Shown in pieces: positions 48,318-60,579 of a stretch of 64,000 nucleotides of DNA. The notes below the pieces were generated by a model that worked only from the letters and a program-made list of their open reading frames with translations, ran no database searches and was not told the origin of the DNA. How positions within the stretch are numbered: the first letter of the stretch is position 1; the number at the start of each line of letters is the position of its first letter. The stretch comes from Fasciola hepatica. Taxonomy: Eukaryota; Platyhelminthes; Trematoda; Plagiorchiida; Fasciolidae. The DNA is taken from positions 2,046,001-2,110,000 of the forward strand of contig CANUEZ040000062.1 in NCBI GenBank assembly GCA_948099385.1. The letters run 5' to 3'. Both the position numbers and the translations under genes were made by a program.

Positions 48318-49250
48318 TTGTAGTTGCTTCCGCGGGATTGGGTTGGCTCAACACCAAATCTTGTCTTGGAAGGAGAAGCTCTAGCTAAAGTAGACAAGTT
48401 TTGTTACCTGAGCAGTAACATTTCACCAGGTGAACAGATATCAGATGAAGTGTCACCTCATATACAGAGGGCGCGTTTGGCTTATGCCAACCTCAGTCAT
48501 CTGTGGCGTCGGCATGGCATCCGATTGTTTGTTAAGGGTTGAATGTACAGTGAGGGGATTATGTCCGTTTTTTTATACGGCTCAGAAACAAAGCCTTTAG
48601 GGACGGAAAATAGACGAAAACTGTCGGCGTTCGAACATCGATGTCTCCGTTGCATTGCCCAAATATGGTGGGAACACCGTATCAGCAAGGCTGAGATCAG
48701 AAGAATGGTGTTGAGGACCAGAGGTAAGTCTCTGGATCAGGTACTGAATCTAAACAGGTTCAGGTGGCTCAGACATGTGTTACGCATGCCCACCGATAGG
48801 CTTCCTCGGCGTACGCTGTTCTCCGAGGTAGGTAGCGGTTAGAAAGTGGGTCGCGGTGGTCAGTCCATGACATGACGAAAAGGTATGAAATCCTTGATCA
48901 GTGGACTTGGCCAAGCAGGACGTGTGAGACTTCCAGGTTGAGGTCCACGTGATCTGCCTACCAAATGGTTGGAAACATTAAGTGATATGGCTAGGTGGTG
49001 TGGCCAGTGGCGTTGTTGCATTCGGACTCTTTCTTTGACTTCATGATTTCCACTTATTACTTTGATTATTTCGCTCCGTTTTCCACTTTACGCTTCGATT
49101 CTTTTTGCCTTTCACTGGACGATGCTGGAAGGTAGCAACCGAAATCAGGGCACAGAAGTACGAGATCAGTGGTTGTGTAAACTGAAACTGAATTGAAACT
49201 GTAGTAGTTTGTTTTAGCACGGGCTTGAAACACTACGTGGTCAGTCATTT
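48318..49250 (+). mobile_element. RTE-type LINE 3' end, 5' truncated
   Basis: Homology starts abruptly near 48318 with LPRDWVGSTPNLVLEGE and continues with ISDEVSPHIQRARLAYANL, one stop at 48541-48543, VFLYGSETKPLGTENRRKL, HRCLRCIAQIWWEHRIS and MPTDRLPRRTLFSEV. The 3' UTR (49035-49250) matches 780-1000 and contains the hairpin-like block CGATGCTGGAAGGTAGCAACC. It is the best preserved of the RTE 3' ends, with only a few disabling changes. A sharp 5' border is typical of target-primed truncation. Confidence 0.88.
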
Positions 49251-49404
49251 TCCACCACCAAGATTAGATTCGCGTCGGTTGATGGTGCAGTGAGCCTGTA
49301 AAAACGTCCGAGTCCAGTGAAGCTACGGTGGTTTATTGAAGCACCACGTAAGCCGTGAATGTCACCTACGACAAGCCTTGTGATCGCGCCGCGATTTCAA
49401 CAAA

Positions 49405-50080
49405 CCCCACGACGTGTTGTAAAGCCATTTTTAAACTGATCTCTGATCGAGGGCGCGATACCGTTTGTCACTAGGGTATATAGCAAGTTGTCGTCCTAAC
49501 ATCACTAAATCCATCAGCTTATTTAACTTATCCTGACACTTTAGGAGCCTCGATGAGTGAGAGAAAGAAATGTATAGCGTTAGAGAGGCTATAGCATCTG
49601 ATTTTCTACGACAGTGGTAACACAAGAAAAGATTCGCATCAATAATTTTTTGTAATAAGATTTTGCATGCCTTCACGGTATTTTATATGCACCACACGGG
49701 TCATACTTTTCATCCGTTCACTAGCGCTACAGATTCCGCTCTTCTATTGTCCGTTTCAGACGGAATTCGTATTGGTAACATTAACTCGCTACCGCATGCA
49801 ATAAGACTGTCCGAAAGCAACCCGAACCGCTGGCTTCATAACCTTTAAACCGGATCAACTCCTTGTAGACCTTCGAGGAATCCACTACATGCTGATACTT
49901 AACCGTCGATAAGCTTGGTTTCACGGCAACTTTCACCGGCGAAAAATTTGCCCGTATAAAATTATGCGTCCTACACGATCAGGCCGGATGCTCACAGTCC
50001 AAGTAGAATTTTCCATAATTTGCCTACTGACAAGCATAAACGTAGTCCGGTGCGGAATGCAATTTAGATGGGTTTGAACA
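49405..50080 (-). repeat. Unclassified repeat family X, copy 3
   Basis: Colinear with 33250-33925 in the same orientation and with 28190-28770 in reverse. It starts about 150 bases after the RTE end at 49250. See copy 1 for shared landmarks. Confidence 0.7.
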
Positions 50081-50089
50081 AGCTGGCAA

Positions 50090-51808
50090 CTTTTATCTCA
50101 AGACCAAAAAAACCCCGTACTTCTCCCGTTCCGAGTGACAGGTTGCAAGAACATCCACCAATGTGCTGTTTGTGAGCCCAGTTACCATGCCAGAAAAGTG
50201 ATTGGGCCGCAATTTGAACCAATAGAATCGGGTGACCCGACAAGGATCGAGATTTGGTTAGCAGCCTAGGTGAGAACGGATCAGATAAACTGCCATCGGT
50301 GTCCAGACGGACCCCTCACTGTTCTGTCCTCGGAAGGGATTGGGGTGTTCTTAGAGTGCGAACCGACTGAGAGATTTCAGGGGAAGTTGGAGGAACTTTT
50401 CAAAAATTATCGTTTGGAGAAGTCGAGAAATTTCGGCGAATGGGGTTTGTGCGGTTTTTACGACAATCCAGTGTCCTCTTAGACACCCTTGTTGTAGTAG
50501 TGCTGAACGAACGCAAGCCTGCATGAAATGCACACCAATGAAAGTTCTTTCACATGAATCTTCCGAAGGAAAGATTAAATCAGTTTCTTTTTTATTTTCA
50601 ATATTGAGTACAATTTTTGTCGCGGATAATCTAAGCAAACTTTCAATCATGAGATCTAATTATTCACGGAAATACTCTTGGCCTTTTGGAATGAATAGAT
50701 TGTTGAAAATAACTGAGGTGAAGACTGTGCAGCATATCAACTAATTTATCAGGTGCACACATATGATGTTCATGAGTCCGCTATGTTAATGGCCTGACCA
50801 CATTTTAACCATTCTAAGTATCGTTTTCCCCTAACTCATAGCTACCCACCCCACCTGCAATATGCACTTTTATCTGTTCACTTTACTCAAGACAATCCGT
50901 TAGCTCACGGAAGACGAAAGAACAAAAAACAAAGATGAAACACTTCTTCATAGACAAAAGATAAACTTTCAGTTCGTGCGGCTAATTTACCGAAAGCTTA
51001 ATACAGTAGCTGATCCAACTCGAAAACCCATCGCCTATTAGATTATGTTAAGAAACTGTTTCGAGCATCCACCACTAGCAAAGAAAATTCGCATCAGGAT
51101 TTATGTTCAAATGGACATGCACTCACTTCCTTCTTTCAAAAACTGCAGTTTTCCTTGTAGCTTAAGAGCCAAATGCAGCAGTTCCTGAGCTTCGTACCGT
51201 TGCTTAGGAGCCTTCTGTTTTAGTTTGAAACTCCTTCACCGATGAGTAAATTTGAAGCTAAGTTATACAACTTTTTGTAACGAAGGAGCAAAAATACAGA
51301 TCTAAAAACCTTCGGACAGTTGTACAAACGTGAAATTATACCTGTCGTAGGAGGCAAGTGCAACTGTTTTGGTGCAACAAAAAGATCTGATGCATAATTC
51401 CAGTAATGACTGTAATATGTACATCTTGGCAGACTGTCCTTCTGGTACTCGTATAAGCATTTTTCTGTTCTTTTCTAGTAAAAAGTTTATCAAACTTCAA
51501 AGTAGTGAAATGCTTCCACAATATGGTTGAAAAATGGAATATAAAGAAAAAAACGGAAAGAATGTATCAAATGAGGTTCAGTTGCCCATCGATGGATGGG
51601 ACCACCGACAAAGATAAGCACTGTCTCAGTAATGGGTTGTTCAGCACTCACCTGCGATAATCTATGGAATCTACATTATCCAGGTTCGCACCTTTACTCA
51701 CCAGTAAATTCTTGATACATGGCTTTACTTTTGCAGATCATCCAATCGATCGGTTTCGTCAATGCAAAGTCCCAACACAGAGCTTTATATGCTAGTAACC
51801 GTCCCCAT

Positions 51809-51810
<2 letters not shown>
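50090..51810. other. Intergenic stretch, no recognisable genes
   Basis: Short frames only, such as 50351-50650 on minus. No domain, RNA gene or repeat partner was recognised. Confidence 0.35.

Positions 51811-51813
<3 letters not shown>

Positions 51814-51902
<89 letters not shown>
51814..51902. repeat. TA microsatellite at the RTE 3' end
   Basis: A TA run with one phase switch (ATAATAT) at about 51860. Its right border touches the 3' UTR of the minus-strand RTE, so it is probably the simple-repeat tail of that element. Confidence 0.9.
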
Positions 51903-51905
<3 letters not shown>

Positions 51906-54900
51906 CTGATTACTAGACGCAAAGTATCCAGGCTTGGTGCCATGCAAAACACGAAGTAAAAAGGTAAAAGTGAAGAATCAAAGGGGAAGTTTCTCAAGAA
52001 TTCGAACACAAGTTGTCGCAACATGATCGCTACCGAGCACGACACTGAACCATATCCGACAAAGTTTTCAGCTAGCTGTTCAGTGCATTTCGAGATGCTG
52101 AGCCGTGCAAACATGAAGTACCGATATAGGCAAGTCTTCACGTCATCACTTTGATAGACCGGTGCCATGTCACGGCCTGTCCTCCACGTTGTCGTTTCCA
52201 GCCAACCTTAGCCTCGACGAATAGAGCACAACCGGGAAGTCAATGAGAAGGCAAACGTAGCACATGTCTAAGTCAACGAAGCAGTGGAAGTGATATGATA
52301 GAACGGATCGCGTACGCGGCACAGCCTGTTCCGTAGATGCGCGTTCGAATTGCAGAAATGCTTATTAGTTGTTGCCCCAAAATTCACGAGATACACTCCT
52401 CAGCTATCAATCATCGTACATGGACGATTGGTCGACATCGGCAGCTCTAACAGGCCAGGTCTCACAAGCGTGTAGGAGCACACTACGCACAGCAGGGTTG
52501 TACACCCTACCTTTCAGTCGGAGAGAGAGGTCAAGCCATCTCTACAGGTGACACAAACGGTAGAACCCCTTTTGAGTTTTTGCTATTCGCTGTTCACATT
52601 GTCTCCAACCCACCCGTCAGCAGTTACACAGCTTCGCAAAGAGACATTATTTTTGCTGATTTCTAACCAATCAGCACGGAAAGTAAGTGCGGGGATAGAC
52701 TCCTTCCAGTCTTGTAGAAGCACCTTACACTTGGAGGCCGAAAAGGTTATTCCGTAGCTCAATACAGCACGAGGTTGTCTAGAACGCGGTGTACCACAGC
52801 AGCATCGTCACAGACCAATGTGATGTCTTCTGCATAATCTAAGTCTAAAAGTCTGTTACTATAAAGGAGCTCAACACCTTCGTTCGTTTGATTTCTTTGT
52901 GCCCCTCCTAGGATGCCGTCGATCGCGAAGTTGAGCAGGAAGGGTGAACGTGGATAACCTTGAAGCACATCGATTTCAACTGGAGAGTAGGGTGACGATG
53001 AGCCCTATGCCTGTACTTGGCCTGATGTCTGTTTGTACAGGGCTTGGATATCGGGCACTCCCTGTCTGATGAGACAATCCCAGAGGACCATCCTACCAAC
53101 GGAATCAAAAGCTACTCGAATGTCCAAAAGTATGATTACCGTCGGTCTACGATATGTGTGGTGGAATTCAAATATTTGACAGATGGTGGAAACTTGGCAA
53201 ATGCACTCGCGGCTGGGACGAAAACCGGATTGCTCTTCATGGACCTGTTGTCCGCGCAATAGGAAAAACCTATGGAGGATCTCTGAAGCTAACAGGACCT
53301 ACGCGACCGAGATCAAACTTGTCCGTCTATGAGTGGAATGATGGATGCACAGTTCCAACTTTGTGGGGTGCTTTCGTGGAGCCAAATCTCGGCGAAGAGG
53401 CTGGTAAGAGCTTCGAAGAGGGACATACCACCATATCTGAAGAGGGTGGGAAGGGGTTCATCAGGGCCGGGGGCTTTGTGCCCTGTAGGAGGTGGAACGC
53501 AAGATCTGCTTCTTCATTGGTAGGCGGGACAATGAAGACCGTCCGTAAAGTGTGCTTTATTTCAAACGGACTATTCAGTGGGGGAGGGGGTCTGGCTCAG
53601 AAGGCCAGTTAAACTGCTCTTCAAAGTGCTCTGCCCATCGATCCATGCGCTGTGAAAGCATGCGAGTTGGTTGGCCATTATCCTCGCAGATCATTTCGCT
53701 CACTCCAATGGATCGGACGAGATAGAGTAGTCTCCGAGCCTTGTCGATGGCGGCAGCTTGTTCCATCTCCGACGATCGTTTGAACCACCACTTCTTTATG
53801 TCTGTGCGCAGGTTTCCAATCAAATTTCTTCGTAAATGGGTGTAGGCATTGTGGTTTTCGCTTCCGGCAGAGATATTCTGACAGGTGTCTAGCAATTCTA
53901 GAGAACTCGATGAGATCCAGTGCGTGGCTACAGGCCATGTGACTGAGTCACGAGATATGGTACTCGCCAGTTCTATAGAGTTTTTGATGTGTTGCCAACT
54001 TTCCGACATATCATCGTGCGAGTGACTGCTTAGCTAGGCAGTAAGCTCATTCTGATAAGTCTCCCGGACTGAAGTCCGGCGAAGTTGGTCTAAATCTATC
54101 CGTTGATGGCGGACTTTTGGTTTGGTGGGAAACCGTACTATGAATTCGGTACACTCTAGGGCGCGATCTGAAACTAGATGTGTGCTTCAGTACGAACTAT
54201 AAGACTTAACGGAGCCACACACCAGTTGAGGCTTACGGCTTTGTGGTCTGTCTTTGTCCCAGGCTGATTAGCAGGTGGTGGTTGTCTTGTAAATGTGCAA
54301 CAAAAGCTGCGCCGGAAGTTCGTGCTCGTCAGGAATAGGCGATAGTCTTTGCATAGATGGCCCTGTCGACTACCGTTATCCGTGCGTTGAGGACTGGCTC
54401 AGCTTTGATCTCCAAGCATTCGCTCGTCGGCACCTAGGTGGTCAACCGGGGCATTCAGATCTCCAGCCAGCACCACTATGTCTCTATGAAACGTCTTCTG
54501 AAGAAGTTCGTGAAGTTGCTGGTAGGATATATCTTAGACTGTGTCCAGACTGCAGTCATTAGGGGCGTAAGCGCGACATCAAACGGGCAACGGTTGCGTC
54601 GCAGTCTTCGTTAGCTTCGAAAGAACCCTGTAATTGAATGGCACATATTTGTGTTGGTTGCAGCTCAGGTTTTTGGTAACCGTGATTTTCTGATCGCTGT
54701 GCTTGGCGTTTAGATCGCAAACGTTTCAGCACCAGTCGAGTCGACAGTGATGAGGAGTTCGTGATCTAAATGACAAGCTCAGAGATCAGAACATCTTGGC
54801 AACCAAATCGCACGTAATCACACCCGCACTCCCAGATTCAAAAGCCACGGCATCCTCGGATAAGACCAGAGTACAGCATGTCCTAAGGGCGAATCCAGAC

Positions 54901-55140
54901 GAACTACGACAGTGAGGTCCTGGATTTGATTCTCGGACAAGCAGCAGACGTCAGTGGCTAGTGTCTCGAGGGTGCGCTCTAGAGCTGCTTATTGTTCTAT
55001 TTGCACTAGTGTGAGTACATTGAAGGCTGCAAGCTGTAGTGGCACATATGGTCTCAGTATTGGTTTTGATGGACTGCATACAGCAAAAGCAGAAACCTCA
55101 TTTGCATGCCCAGCCCCTTCGTCGAAGGTAACTTGAGAAG
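51903..55140 (-). mobile_element. Nearly complete, decayed RTE-type LINE
   Basis: Read on minus: the endonuclease starts near 55070 with PLQLAAFNVLTLVQIEQ and ATDVCCLSENQIQD; the LAGDLNA-type active-site region is decayed near 54450-54480; the linker at 54009-53575 is preserved (RLLYLVRSIGVSEMICEDNG, MDRWAEHFEEQFNWP); RT follows with QSGFRPSRECICQ and VIILLDIRVAFDSVGR (53259-53005), then LQGYPRSPFLLNFAIDGIL and DLDYAEDITLVCDD (52968-52759). The catalytic box reads YAED instead of YADD. The C-terminal domain continues in shifting frames to about 52000, and the 3' UTR ends in the TA run. A 5' UTR probably extends toward 55800. It belongs to a different subfamily from the copies at 1 and 48318. 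Confidence 0.87.
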
Positions 55141-55144
55141 TACA

Positions 55145-57225
55145 CTGAATAGTAAACATACTATTGTGGGTAAAAGAGTGGGTGAAAATAGGTGGTGTGA
55201 TAATAGGTAGTTGGTTTTGTCCGACCGCCAGAAGGTCTTTCATATATTGTGTGGCTTGAGTGAGTGAGAAGAGTCTAGTGCAAAAACAAGTGACCAAATT
55301 CGTGGAGATTTTATGTAAGCATGTAGGGTGAACATAAACCGGCTACCCAGACCGAAGTAAAGGGTTGACTAAAGGGGCCTCACACCCGAGCCTTTGACCA
55401 GAACATCTAACCTACAAGGCAGTAGGACGATACGAGGTTCTCGTAACCTTCTGAGGGCCAATGACTGGTTATTCAGTTCATTAGCTCTTCGAATGGGGCT
55501 AAACATCATGAATGCCCAGTACATCCCTCCGCCACATAGGCCGGTGTGTATATTGTTGTATGCTTCGTACGCTACCAGTGGCTGCTTGGAACCAGGGTTT
55601 AGCCCTCTTCCCTAGACTGACTATCAGTCAGTCAACGCAGTGGACAGTGCCAGGCATTCGCTTCCGTCCTTTCACTTTGGCGGGAAAGCCTCCACTGGAA
55701 GGCAGTGAGTAGGATTTTCCTAGCAGAGAATGTAAAAAGTGCACGGTCATCTGAGAGCATTTAGAGAGGCATTCAGGACGAGCAGCCAATTCGGAGCCTG
55801 AACTACCCACCCTCGACCATAGTGAGGCTTTTGGAAGTCCTAGGCATTTGAAGGCATAACGGATACGCGTTATCTTAACACCAACAGTCTTGTGCTTAGT
55901 GGACTGAATTCACCCGGTTTTGTGCGTGAAGCTCAGCTGATCACTTCGTAACCCCTGTATGCAAAATCACCAAAAAATAACGTTTTTATACGAGAGTAGG
56001 GCGTCTTTGGGTTTTCAGTCTTTCTCAGCCTTGGATGTAGTCTGGTTGGTGTTTGCCCGAAAAGCAGGTTAGCACCACTCGCTGGATTTTAGATCCAAAT
56101 TGAAACCATCCGGTTAGATGTGCCAGTCAAAGTATCTGATACTCCACCATTCCACTTGGTAGTCGAGAGTCGGCCCAAGTGGAAGTGACGAAAAATGATA
56201 TGGTATGCAAAATATTCTTTTATCATATGCCATTGTTTGTTGAATAAATCAGTGTGCATGGCTCTTCAGGTATTATACTTTTGCATCAGTGTGAACCCAC
56301 CCCCCTGCAAACCGCCTTACACTGATTTGTACAATAATTCAGACAGATCCGACATAAAAAGTGCCACCATTATGAAATGGAAACAAGCAAGCCGTGGTAT
56401 GCACGGAAGCATGCACGCGTTGTTGTTTAGGGTATTCCGGGTAGTAGATTAACCTCTCTTATGCTAATTTAGTGTGCTTTTGTACAAAATGCGATGCTTG
56501 ATCAGATGATCCTAGAAGTGAACAATCCTTTGTGAGTTGCATTGATCTCTTGCTTTTTATTTAGATGCCTTGTTGTTATTTGGTTTGGGCGTACGAGCAA
56601 CCGTGGTTTTCGTGTGCATCTCACGTCTACGAGCACATATGCACGACTTCTAATGTGGACAAACGTGTGATTTTGCCTTCACTCTTTCGCCAACAGTGCT
56701 ACCGTATCACGTGACTGTCGATTCAATAGCCCATTCAACTGCTTTTGTCAGGCCTGAAATTTAAAATGTTGGTTCACTTCGTAGTGTAACCAGCATACAA
56801 GCCTAACGTAAGGGAACTGTAGTGTGTGCCAAATGAGGCCGACTACAGGTTAGCCAACTTACACAATCTCTGCCTCTGACACTAATATGACAATCTAGTT
56901 AAATTACTGGTCTAAATGCCGTGATGTACTTCACACTCCACAATTACAACGATGTTATTAAGCTGAATTAGTTTTTAATTTTATTACTGTTGTGAAGACA
57001 TGAGGTGCAGGTTAAACATAAGCCAAGTAAATCAATCTTGTCCTCTGAAAGGTTCCATCTCATGCAGATCTTAGATGCCTGAATCGGCATTTTCACCTAA
57101 GGGAACAGTTCTTTTTTATTCCGAATAATTTATAATAGTTTTGATCGTCAATTGTCAACTGCTTGATGTGATACCTGGATCACTTTCTTTGTATCCGGCA
57201 CGAAAATCGGAACGTGGGAAACAGT
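55145..57225. other. Probable RTE 5' UTR and unrecognised DNA
   Basis: The part up to about 55800 lies where the 5' UTR of the minus-strand RTE would be, but I could not prove it. The rest contains no recognisable gene, RNA or repeat. Confidence 0.35.
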
Positions 57226-57230
57226 GTTCT

Positions 57231-57392
57231 GTCAAACAAGTGTGGTATGCAAGGATTAGTGTTCTTCCGCGACGGGTTGCTCTTGTTTGATCTGAAAAAT
57301 ACAAAAACGCAGAAAACTCCATGACTCCAAAGGCTCAGTAAGTGCATCGACATTAATCGAACACCAAGGTGGCAGTTAACAACCTGCTCACT
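57231..57392 (-). repeat. Unclassified dispersed repeat, copy 2 of 2
   Basis: Aligns with 14701-14876 in the same orientation. The copies are considerably diverged with small indels. See copy 1 for shared blocks. Confidence 0.6.
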
Positions 57393-57399
57393 ACACATG

Positions 57400-58185
57400 C
57401 AACAAAAGTGTTGATAACCTTGACTACTAAATATTAATTATTTAAAAGAAACTGTACATTTTGGTTCCAGGCCGTAGCACTGACAAATTCAACTGCCCTT
57501 GGTAATAATTAATATCATGGTCAGGTACTACAACCAAAAAAAATTGGTCCATAGTGTGGTAAATTGAACTGGGCGACGCTAGTCGCCTGGAAACGCACTG
57601 GAATGACGCGAACATGTAGCAGTCCTTTCAGCTCTTCCACTTCAAATAAAGTCGGAGCTGAAACGGTCAAATTCTCAGTTAGTGAAAATGAAGAGCAACC
57701 GCCTTTAGTCTGATAAAGAGCCGGAGCAATACCGCGTGACACGAAATTTCTTAACAAATCATTCGTTCTGGCGCAATCCTGGTTTCTGATTTGGAATGTC
57801 CTGGAATAAACTGAACCGTTGCTTTAATTGAGACCAATAAACATTTTAGAAGGTTTCACGGTAATTTTATGGCACTCGTCCATACACCAACTCAATCATT
57901 TCAACAATCCGACACCAAGTCCTGTCAGCTGAACACGGTTACACTGAAAACATTGGTCGGCTTTGGACTTCCGGAATCCAGATATCTAAGGCTAGAACTG
58001 CGAGTCCTTTTTTGTACAATTAGTTTCATCTTATTTCTATTGTACATACCTTTTGTCTTTTCATCTGATCGCGCTCCAGTGCCTATTCCGGTTTGCTAGT
58101 GTCATCCTAGATTGTTTTGACACTGAACTAATTTACCAAATAGACCGGTTAGTACATCACAAATGAGATGACTACCGGGGCCAGC
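57400..58185. other. Intergenic stretch, no recognisable genes
   Basis: No domain motif or repeat partner was recognised. Confidence 0.35.
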
Positions 58186-58189
58186 TTTG

Positions 58190-58760
58190 GTTGGTATACA
58201 GGGTACGCGCACACAGTTCAGTACACTTTAGTTCTTTTAAACACTAACCCGTCACCGCAGTTTGCTAGCTTTGGTTTTGATTGCTACCTCGTAGCATCGT
58301 TTCCTCTAGAGCAAACTTAGTAGAAGCCTAAAGAGCTGCCAGGCAGAAAAGAGTCATCACTTGGAACTATAATAAAGATGAAAGGGCTCTAGTGTCACTA
58401 CACCACTGACCGCAGTACCTAGTCGTCTCAAGTAATGTATTCAACCACCCAGTGGGCAAGTCTCATGCAGCTCAACTCGGAAGGGAGATAGTCTTACTCG
58501 GTCAAGTCCACCGGTCAAGTTTCTTTTCCACATGTCTTGGTCAGCCTATCTCTACTCAGATTCCCATCTCTAACTGTCTCGGAGAACAATGTGCACCGAG
58601 GAAGTCTATCTGTGGGCTAGCTTAGCACATACACCAGCCATCTCCACCTGTAAAGGTTCGGAGCTTGTTTCAGTGATTGACCTCTGGTCCCCAATAGCCT
58701 ACGACTAATCTCAGCATAACCGGTACAACTCTACAAAAGAGGGCGGGACTAATTACGGCA
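58190..58760 (-). mobile_element. RTE-type LINE 3' end, strongly decayed
   Basis: On the minus strand the RT tail is recognisable as NLYRWRWLVYVLS and PTDRLPRCTLFSE (58665-58580), with upstream nucleotide similarity to 48690-48725 (GCTGAGATTAG, GGGACCAGAGG). The 3' UTR includes CGATGCTACGAGGTAGCAATC, the same hairpin block seen at 49117. Numerous stops show it is old. Confidence 0.75.
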
Positions 58761-58764
58761 ATAT

Positions 58765-59445
58765 GCTCTCGATCCTTGACCGATAAACGGATGTCACAAC
58801 GGCGCTACAGGTGGTTCAAATTGGTAAAAGTCAATTGTTTTTTCCGTATACAACAAGGATGAAAAAGAACAAATCTCATTACATTTGAACGGAAGTCGCA
58901 AAAAGATCCACTTTAGAGTGAGAATATTCTCTGTGCTTATAATGACAAGCGGGAGCAGGGCCAGACCACGAAAACAATCAGCATTGAGCCGTGGAAATCT
59001 CTTAATCGAAACTGACAAATCCGAACGATTCCGTCTATTTTCATCCCACGTGGATTCTATCTACGGAAAGTTTGACCAGAAAATCAAAAACTCAAAGATG
59101 CTATAAAAGCAAGGCCAACGTAGAACAAATCCACGCATCAAAAGATCTGTATTCCGTTATCGAGTTGCTCGTTCTTACGGTCTGATGTTTCCTAGCGTGA
59201 TCGCTCACGCACTTCCTTTGACTGGCTGTGCTACATACGTGTTAGCCACCACCTCATCGAACAAAAGGAACTTGCTCCCCGTGGCCGCTGTACATAGCCG
59301 TACTCGGCAAGAAATACTTCTACTCAAACAGACTATTATATTTTCCGCTCAATCAAATTTGACTGATCATTTATATCGAGGACTTCCCTTTGAACCCAAA
59401 AAACGCATTCGCGTTAGCTGGTAGGCTGCTCTTAACTGCACCTGT
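58765..59445. other. Intergenic stretch, no recognisable genes
   Basis: Open frames at 58885-59106 (+) and 59185-59424 (+) have no recognised domain; the second ends close to the CR1 endonuclease and might be its degenerate upstream part. Confidence 0.35.
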
Positions 59446-59449
59446 CCAG

Positions 59450-60165
59450 TGAAGTTGTCAGTCCCGTCTTTGTTCAGCACCAACGTGCGTTCTCTTTTCG
59501 CGAAAGTATCGGATTTAATCCTTGTCCTTCGTTCTTGCATTCACCTCATACCCGTGTGGTTTCCACACCAAAATCGTGGCTAAACCGACATGTTTCTGAC
59601 CCGCTAGTGTCAATAGATGGCCCCAAGCTTTTCCAACAGAACGCGAATTCAGCCAGCAAGAAAACGGGAGGTGGGGTGACCACGTATGTGAACTCCACCT
59701 GGTGTGTCACGTCTGAAGTCGTTCATTCATATTCAATGAACGCTACTGGTTGTGTAGTTATGCAGTGCTATCCTAAATTTTCTAGCCACAGGAGCACCAC
59801 TATAACAAATTTATATGTAGCTTCGGTTTGCTCACAGAAAGCTAATCCACTTTTCTAGGATTCTTTTTTAACACGTCTTGTTTTTTGTTAGATGACAATT
59901 TTACATCATAGTAGGCTATTTTAACAACGCTTCCACCCAACCCCCCTCTACTTTTGATTTAACTGATCTTTGAGTTTCTCCAACCAGAGGCAACTCTGCT
60001 TTAGACAGGATTATCACCAATCATCCTGAACTATTCTCCCAAAAAAGTTGTGTGCACCTGTCTGAATCAGTGACCATTGTCCATGTTGGATCTGTTTTGC
60101 CTGTTTGAACCCTGCTCATTCATCGACACCTACTTATACTACGTTTCGACCGGTTGACATATTCC
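59450..60165 (+). mobile_element. CR1-like LINE endonuclease domain fragment
   Basis: The frame at 59535-59858 reads SWLNRHVSDPLVSIDG, FQQNANSASKKTGGGVTTYV and VVMQCYPKFSSHRSTTITNL, the pattern of the apurinic-type endonuclease of CR1/Jockey LINEs. It continues past a stop in other frames with a NHPELFS-type block near 60020 and a SESVTIVHVGS block near 60065-60095, ending near 60165. The start near 59450 is inferred. It lies upstream of the RT fragment at 62030 in the same orientation, so both could be parts of one element. Confidence 0.7.
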
Positions 60166-60182
60166 TAATTTGCAATTGAGTT

Positions 60183-60577
60183 GTAGGAGATTAGATTTTT
60201 GTATATAATATGATTCATCATGCAGCTTGAACGCTCAACTCACCATCCTTGTTGGGAATCATCAGCAGTGCACATCCACCGAGCCCCCGCGAGGACTCGA
60301 ACCCGGGGTGAACGATTGTGAATCGAACACCTTAACCACAATGCTATCCGGGCTGGCTCTCAACGGTTTGTTGAACATCTACACTACATGATATAGCACC
60401 CTTCCGTCACTGGCTTTGAACGGTAACAACCCGCTTCCCACACAGCGATCGACTCCTATGATGGATGACTTCTCTGTAGGGGCCTAAGTACAACGAAGGC
60501 ATTCCGTTATGAACAACCTACAGAGCTTGGTTACTATTTGCGAGTGAGAAGTAGGAGATTAGATTTGTATATAATAT
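60183..60577 (-). mobile_element. tRNA/hammerhead SINE, decayed copy with target duplication
   Basis: On minus, a tRNA-like segment (60282-60352) has an intact B box GGGTTCGAGTCC and an A-box-like TAGCATTGTGG, with a possible anticodon loop TTCACAA. It is followed by a hammerhead-like region (60236-60281) with CTGCTGATGA and a TCC-CAACAA-GGA stem II, but the GAAA core is lost (GGTGA). The sequence GTAGGAGATTAGATTT plus GTATATAATAT occurs at 60183-60211 and again at 60551-60577, a 27-29 bp direct duplication that fits LINE-mediated insertion. It shares the tRNA-to-hammerhead layout with 63028-63156. Confidence 0.65.
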
Positions 60578-60579
60578 AT

